This document shows, piece after piece, positions 44,649-47,978 of a DNA stretch of 47,978 nucleotides. This DNA comes from Lachnospiraceae bacterium. Its GTDB lineage: Bacteria > Bacillota > Clostridia > Lachnospirales > Lachnospiraceae. The stretch lies in assembly GCA_015056945.1 (NCBI GenBank), contig SVFH01000022.1, positions 1 to 47,978 of the forward strand. The letters are read 5' to 3'. The notes under the pieces are model-generated. The model was given only the letters and a program-made list of their open reading frames with translations, was not told where the DNA came from and searched no databases. The translations under genes were made by a program, and so were the position numbers. Numbering within the stretch: position 1 is the first letter of the stretch; each line of letters opens with the position of its first letter.

Positions 44649-44675
44649 ACCGTATTTCTCCCCACTTAAACATAC

Positions 44676-44709
44676 ATACCAGCCATAACCGTTAGGCCAT
44701 GGCTGGTAT
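44676..44709 (-). terminator. Hairpin after the WXG100-like genes (attenuator or stabilising stem)
   Basis: ATACCAGCCAT (44676-44686) pairs perfectly with ATGGCTGGTAT (44699-44709) around a 12-base loop, 7 bases after the stop of the 99-residue WXG100-like gene. No good T-run follows on the minus strand, so partial termination or protection of the upstream mRNA is more likely than a full stop. Confidence 0.6.
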
Positions 44710-44716
44710 TATAATC

Positions 44717-45016
44717 TTATTCTCCACGAATGCTATTTGCAATCTGTCTGTCCACTTCTTCAAAGTTTGATCTGTTTGCTTCAAGCAAATCAGACATTCC
44801 TTTAATTGCAGCAGGCAAATCTGTTGATACAAACGGAGTCACATCTTTGTCCAAGAACTCTTTAAATGCATCTTTTGCATCGCCTTCCATTTCTGCTATT
44901 GCACTATTCAATTTAGTAATTAAATCGTTTCCTAATGTTTCATATGTTGTACTAAGTTCACTCAATGTTGCAACATTAGCTGCTAATGTTGCATTCACAA
45001 TTCTACATGAAGCCAT
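44717..45016 (-). CDS. WXG100-like protein without tryptophan (99 residues)
   Basis: The protein is two helices with a central turn EMEGDAKDAFKEF, where Met replaces the Trp of W-x-G. The length and heptad pattern fit the WXG100 fold. A strong AAAGGAGAT precedes the start. It lies 15 bases after the 108-residue relative, so the two may form a heterodimer like EsxA/EsxB. A hairpin follows. Confidence 0.8.
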   Translation of the reverse strand: MASCRIVNATLAANVATLSELSTTYETLGNDLITKLNSAIAEMEGDAKDAFKEFLDKDVTPFVSTDLPAAIKGMSDLLEANRSNFEEVDRQIANSIRGE

Positions 45017-45031
45017 ATTTACTTATCTCCT

Positions 45032-45358
45032 TTACACACCTTTGTTTCCATCGCCCAATTGCTCATCTACACCTTCTTCTGCCGGGATTGCCTGTAAAAT
45101 TCCATTCAGCATAGCATCCATAGCATCCAACAATTTATTAACTCCGTCTCCGGTCGCAGGCTCAATATTATTGGTATAAAAGGCCATAAATCCATCTGCT
45201 GCACTTCCGCTAAAATCTTGCGGAATCATAGATCCTACCATCGCATTAATTTGCGTATGAAGACTCTGCACCTCAGTTCTGTAGTCATCCACTGCACTAA
45301 GAGCATTTGTTAACATTTCCGGCGATACATTCACTGTACCGGTACTTCCCATTGACAT
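45032..45358 (-). CDS. WXG100-like protein with F-S-G turn (108 residues)
   Basis: The protein has two helices around the turn QDFSGSAADGFMAF (F-S-G in place of W-x-G), a slightly extended N-terminus (MSMGSTGTVNVSPE) and an acidic Gly-rich tail. AGGAGG precedes the start. It is cotranscribed with the 99-residue relative and is its probable partner. Secretion by the EssC motor encoded downstream is inferred. Confidence 0.82.
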   Translation of the reverse strand: MSMGSTGTVNVSPEMLTNALSAVDDYRTEVQSLHTQINAMVGSMIPQDFSGSAADGFMAFYTNNIEPATGDGVNKLLDAMDAMLNGILQAIPAEEGVDEQLGDGNKGV

Positions 45359-45381
45359 AAAAAATCCTCCTTTTAGAATAA

Positions 45382-45702
45382 TTAATTAAAATTTATGCTA
45401 TTATTGAGTTCTTCAAACTCAATAAACACATCCTCATAAAATCCTCTTCCGTTAACTTTAACTAACGTAAGATATACCTGGCGCAACACTACAACCAAAT
45501 TTTCTACCGGTTCCAAAATAGCATATTTACCTTCCAGCTTCATTTCTTTTCCTGTCGGTGTGTCCAATGCATCATTTAAACTGTCATACATATCATTTAA
45601 TTTCGTTTTCAACGCCTCGGCTCTTCTCAGCAATTCAAGCATATCAGCCTGTGCCTGCACCAAATCTTCCTGATTTATCAGCATATCATAAGTAAGTGAC
45701 AT
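45382..45702 (-). CDS. Small helical protein of the T7SS locus (WXG100-like length)
   Basis: The 106-residue protein has a long N-terminal helix with heptads (LVQAQADMLELLRRAEALKTKL), a central turn (DTPTGKEM) and a second helix. The size and hairpin shape fit the WXG100/DUF5082-like group, but no W-x-G motif is present. It starts 2 bases after the TPR gene's stop and precedes the WXG100-like pair, so it may be a chaperone or a third substrate. Confidence 0.65.
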   Translation of the reverse strand: MSLTYDMLINQEDLVQAQADMLELLRRAEALKTKLNDMYDSLNDALDTPTGKEMKLEGKYAILEPVENLVVVLRQVYLTLVKVNGRGFYEDVFIEFEELNNSINFN

Positions 45703-45704
45703 AA

Positions 45705-47213
45705 TTACTCACCTCCCTGACGCGCTTTGGCAATTTTATCAAGTATAGGTTTCCTTGCTTCTTCAGCCAAAACCATACTTGCATTTTCAGCCTCATCATA
45801 GCGCCCCAAATCGATGAAACATTGAATACGCATTGTTGCAGCCATGATATCCGTAGGATCTTTAATCATTGCATTTCGATAATACTTAATCAAATCCTCA
45901 TAGCGCGCATTTGCATCAGCATCGCCCTTAAGCAAATGTGCATTTACTTCTGCATATTTACCGGCATGAACATTGAAAATATTCTCACTGGCCTGCATCT
46001 TTTTCGCATATGCAATAACCTTATCATAATCCTTCTTAATTGTATACGCAGCTGTGAAAAGACGATTGATTTGCTCAGTCAGTTCAACACTCGGTGAAAA
46101 CTCTGCATCTGCTTCTAAAACATATTTTTCTTCGTTCTTTTCTTCTTCAGGTAATTCTGTCAGAAAATCATGTGTTCCGTCCTCATCCACCTCATGACTC
46201 TCAACAAACTCCTCAAATCCGTAATCACCAAACTTCTCAGCAATTCGTTCACGGTCTTCAGCAATCATATCTTCAAGATCATAATCTGTCAGTTCCCTCG
46301 GTTCATATTGCTCCACCAAAACCTCAAACCCAAGATTAAACGAACCAATCGGATTCAGAGCAGCATTAAGGCAATTCAATGCATCATCCGCCTTTTCCAT
46401 TTGAACATAAATTTCAGATGCATTTATGTATGCTTCCGTTACTTCTTTCACAGTGGGTTTCGTTTTTTCTAAAGACTCTGCAACAAGAGCCAAGGAATTC
46501 TCATAGTGCTTTTTATCGCCATCCTTCTTATATTTAGCTACTTCAAGGCTAATACAATCCACATAATAATTCATATTTGGTTCAACATACTTTGCCGCTT
46601 TTTCCAATTCTTTCTCAGCAATATCCAAATATTCGCCCTGAAGCAATAATTTGAACGCAAACTGATATCCTCTGTAGTCACTCGGAGAAATCAATTTAAT
46701 CTGATTTGCAACCTCCAAGCCTTTGCGGATATCATTCTTCATTCCGTAAATCACAACTTTGCGTTGCAAAAGGTCTAAATCTACACCAACCAATTTCTGT
46801 GCTTTTTCCAGATTAATCAATGCATCATCCAATTTACCCACCTGAACACAAATAATGCCAAGTAGATTATATAATTGAATCAAATTTTCCGGAATACACC
46901 CCAATTCTTCTGCTTTCGCTAAATGCTTCAATGCATCACCTAAACGTTCCATGGCCGCGCAAGCATATCCCAAGTCAAAATAACGATTACCGTTTGCCGG
47001 ATCATACTTTGCCGCAATCGTATAGCACTTCACCGCCTCTTCAAGTTGTCCCATAGACATATATGCATTAGCAACACATTTATGGGTTTCCGGATTATTA
47101 GGCTCAATTTTTCTTGCTTCTGTAGCTAATTTCAAAGCCTGCTCATTCTGTTGATTAAGAAATGCCAGTTTCGAATCAGCTAATAGTTGCGCAACTTTGT
47201 TATCTGCAGACAT
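45705..47213 (-). CDS. TPR-repeat cytosolic protein
   Basis: The 502-residue protein begins with at least four tetratricopeptide repeats (about 9-160: ALKLATEARKIEPNNPETHK, then AVKCYTIAAKYDPANGNRYFDLGYA, ALKHLAKAEELG and ALINLEKAQKL), with further degenerate helical repeats to the end and an acidic segment (about 300-370). There is no signal peptide or membrane helix. GGGAGG precedes the ATG. It is the second gene of the array, 2 bases before the small helical protein. TPR proteins often act as adaptors or chaperones, so a role in handling secretion substrates is plausible. Confidence 0.85.
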   Translation of the reverse strand: MSADNKVAQLLADSKLAFLNQQNEQALKLATEARKIEPNNPETHKCVANAYMSMGQLEEAVKCYTIAAKYDPANGNRYFDLGYACAAMERLGDALKHLAKAEELGCIPENLIQLYNLLGIICVQVGKLDDALINLEKAQKLVGVDLDLLQRKVVIYGMKNDIRKGLEVANQIKLISPSDYRGYQFAFKLLLQGEYLDIAEKELEKAAKYVEPNMNYYVDCISLEVAKYKKDGDKKHYENSLALVAESLEKTKPTVKEVTEAYINASEIYVQMEKADDALNCLNAALNPIGSFNLGFEVLVEQYEPRELTDYDLEDMIAEDRERIAEKFGDYGFEEFVESHEVDEDGTHDFLTELPEEEKNEEKYVLEADAEFSPSVELTEQINRLFTAAYTIKKDYDKVIAYAKKMQASENIFNVHAGKYAEVNAHLLKGDADANARYEDLIKYYRNAMIKDPTDIMAATMRIQCFIDLGRYDEAENASMVLAEEARKPILDKIAKARQGGE

Positions 47214-47256
47214 TCATCATCCTCCCAATCATATTTCAATATATTATATCAAACAA

Positions 47257-47850
47257 TCAACCGCCGGTGCCGGCAGCTGCTGCCGCATCTGCTTCTTCCT
47301 GCATCTTACGTCTATAATATTCCATATCATAAGATGCACTGGACTTAACCCCACCGTAATAATTATATAAATCATTATTTGCTCTGATATCTGCTTCAAT
47401 ATCCGCAAGTTCATTTTGAGCATTCAATAATCTCAACTCATAATCTTCTACTTCACTTGTTAATGAACTCTTTGCCACTCCTAAACTAAGAAAAATCGAG
47501 TCAACTGCATTCATGGTTAACGTCATTTCCCCTTCGAAAACATCAGTAAAATCCTTATTTGTTATATCAGTATGATTTATCATCTGTGTATAATTCTCTG
47601 AAGCAGTGTTTGTATTTGTCTTAATCGTAGCAACATCCTGATCCACTGACCATTCTTTTCCGAGAATTGTAATCACTTGTGTCAACGCATTTCTATGCTC
47701 ATTTAATTGAGTATTCAAGCTGTTAATCTCTGCTATTTTCAGCTGTTTTACCTGATTCAATCCCAATCCCTTATAGTAACACACATTTTGTTCATATACT
47801 GCATTGTTATAACGGTTGCGAGCACTTTCATAACATTCCTGGTACCCCAT
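47257..47850 (-). CDS. Coiled-coil protein, first gene of the T7SS array
   Basis: The 197-residue protein is mostly helical with heptad-rich segments (about 30-60 and 125-165) and ends in an Ala/Gly tail (DAAAAAGTGG). It has no signal peptide. Its general shape recalls the small coiled-coil proteins that accompany LXG effectors (DUF5082/DUF5344 types), but I cannot assign it to either. AGGA lies a few bases before the ATG. About 130 bases of upstream sequence remain in the window and should hold the operon promoter; I see no clear one. Confidence 0.65.
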   Translation of the reverse strand: MGYQECYESARNRYNNAVYEQNVCYYKGLGLNQVKQLKIAEINSLNTQLNEHRNALTQVITILGKEWSVDQDVATIKTNTNTASENYTQMINHTDITNKDFTDVFEGEMTLTMNAVDSIFLSLGVAKSSLTSEVEDYELRLLNAQNELADIEADIRANNDLYNYYGGVKSSASYDMEYYRRKMQEEADAAAAAGTGG

Positions 47851-47914
47851 ATTTTCCTGGTATATTGTAATTGACTCATCTAACGGTCATTTACAGATAT
47901 ACCTTCTCCTTTCT

Positions 47915-47938
47915 ATCAACCTTTTATCCGTGGTTGAT
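47915..47938. promoter_or_regulatory. Inverted repeat upstream of the T7SS array
   Basis: ATCAACC (47915-47921) and GGTTGAT (47932-47938) form a 7-base inverted repeat with a 10-base gap, about 65 bases upstream of the first gene. It could be an operator or a leader hairpin; nothing else decides. Confidence 0.35.
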
Positions 47939-47978
47939 TACGGTATTGTATCTTTGTATTATTAAAATATGTGATGTG

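Overview
The window looks like a chromosomal segment of a low-to-moderate-GC Gram-positive Clostridia member, most likely Lachnospiraceae. The evidence is the 5' end of a clostridial-type 16S rRNA gene at the left edge, strong AGGAGG ribosome binding sites, LysM and leucine-rich surface proteins, 2-hydroxyacyl-CoA dehydratase-type enzymes, and a Firmicutes-style type VII secretion locus (T7SSb).

Layout. 1-501: 16S rRNA 5' end (minus strand), its leader and a near-consensus promoter. 502-3759: a membrane beta-propeller protein, a LysM membrane protein and a permuted papain-like hydrolase. 3812-8063: a 2-hydroxyacyl-CoA dehydratase-type protein and its double-domain ATPase activator. 8071-11623: a lipid set (patatin, acyl carrier protein, acyl-adenylate ligase, PlsC-type acyltransferase) with a hairpin-rich repeat inside it. 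11681-16278: on the plus strand, two response regulator/histidine kinase pairs, with direct-repeat boxes upstream and a strong terminator behind. 16379-19352: a membrane-anchored TIR protein with a beta-propeller-like C-terminus. 19422-19463: a terminator hairpin between convergent genes.

19466-47850 is one long minus-strand array and the most interesting part. Read in the direction of transcription it holds: a coiled-coil protein, a TPR protein, three divergent WXG100-like proteins, a 379-residue protein built on an exact 23-residue repeat, an EssC-type ATPase split into two genes (ubiquitin-like domain plus membrane segments plus ATPase domain 1; then ATPase domains 2 and 3), a canonical WXG100 protein, a variable cassette region, a transmembrane Ser/Thr kinase, a small membrane protein, a 2061-residue Ig-like surface protein, and finally, behind its own terminator, a secreted leucine-rich repeat protein.

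The cassette region carries three effectors that share an almost identical N-terminus of about 118 residues but have different membrane-active C-termini. One of them is interrupted by an in-frame amber codon. Effectors alternate with immunity candidates. Four of these form a paralogous two-membrane-helix family, and a duplicated block keeps a fossil of an effector tail because the immunity gene's ribosome binding site lies inside it.

I could not recognise separate EssB, EssA or EsaA genes. The kinase has the EssB layout (cytosolic kinase fold, one membrane helix, external helical domain) but retains catalytic residues, so it may be an active-kinase counterpart of EssB. With the 23-residue repeat protein and the ESX-1-like ATPase split, this points to an unusual T7SSb variant.
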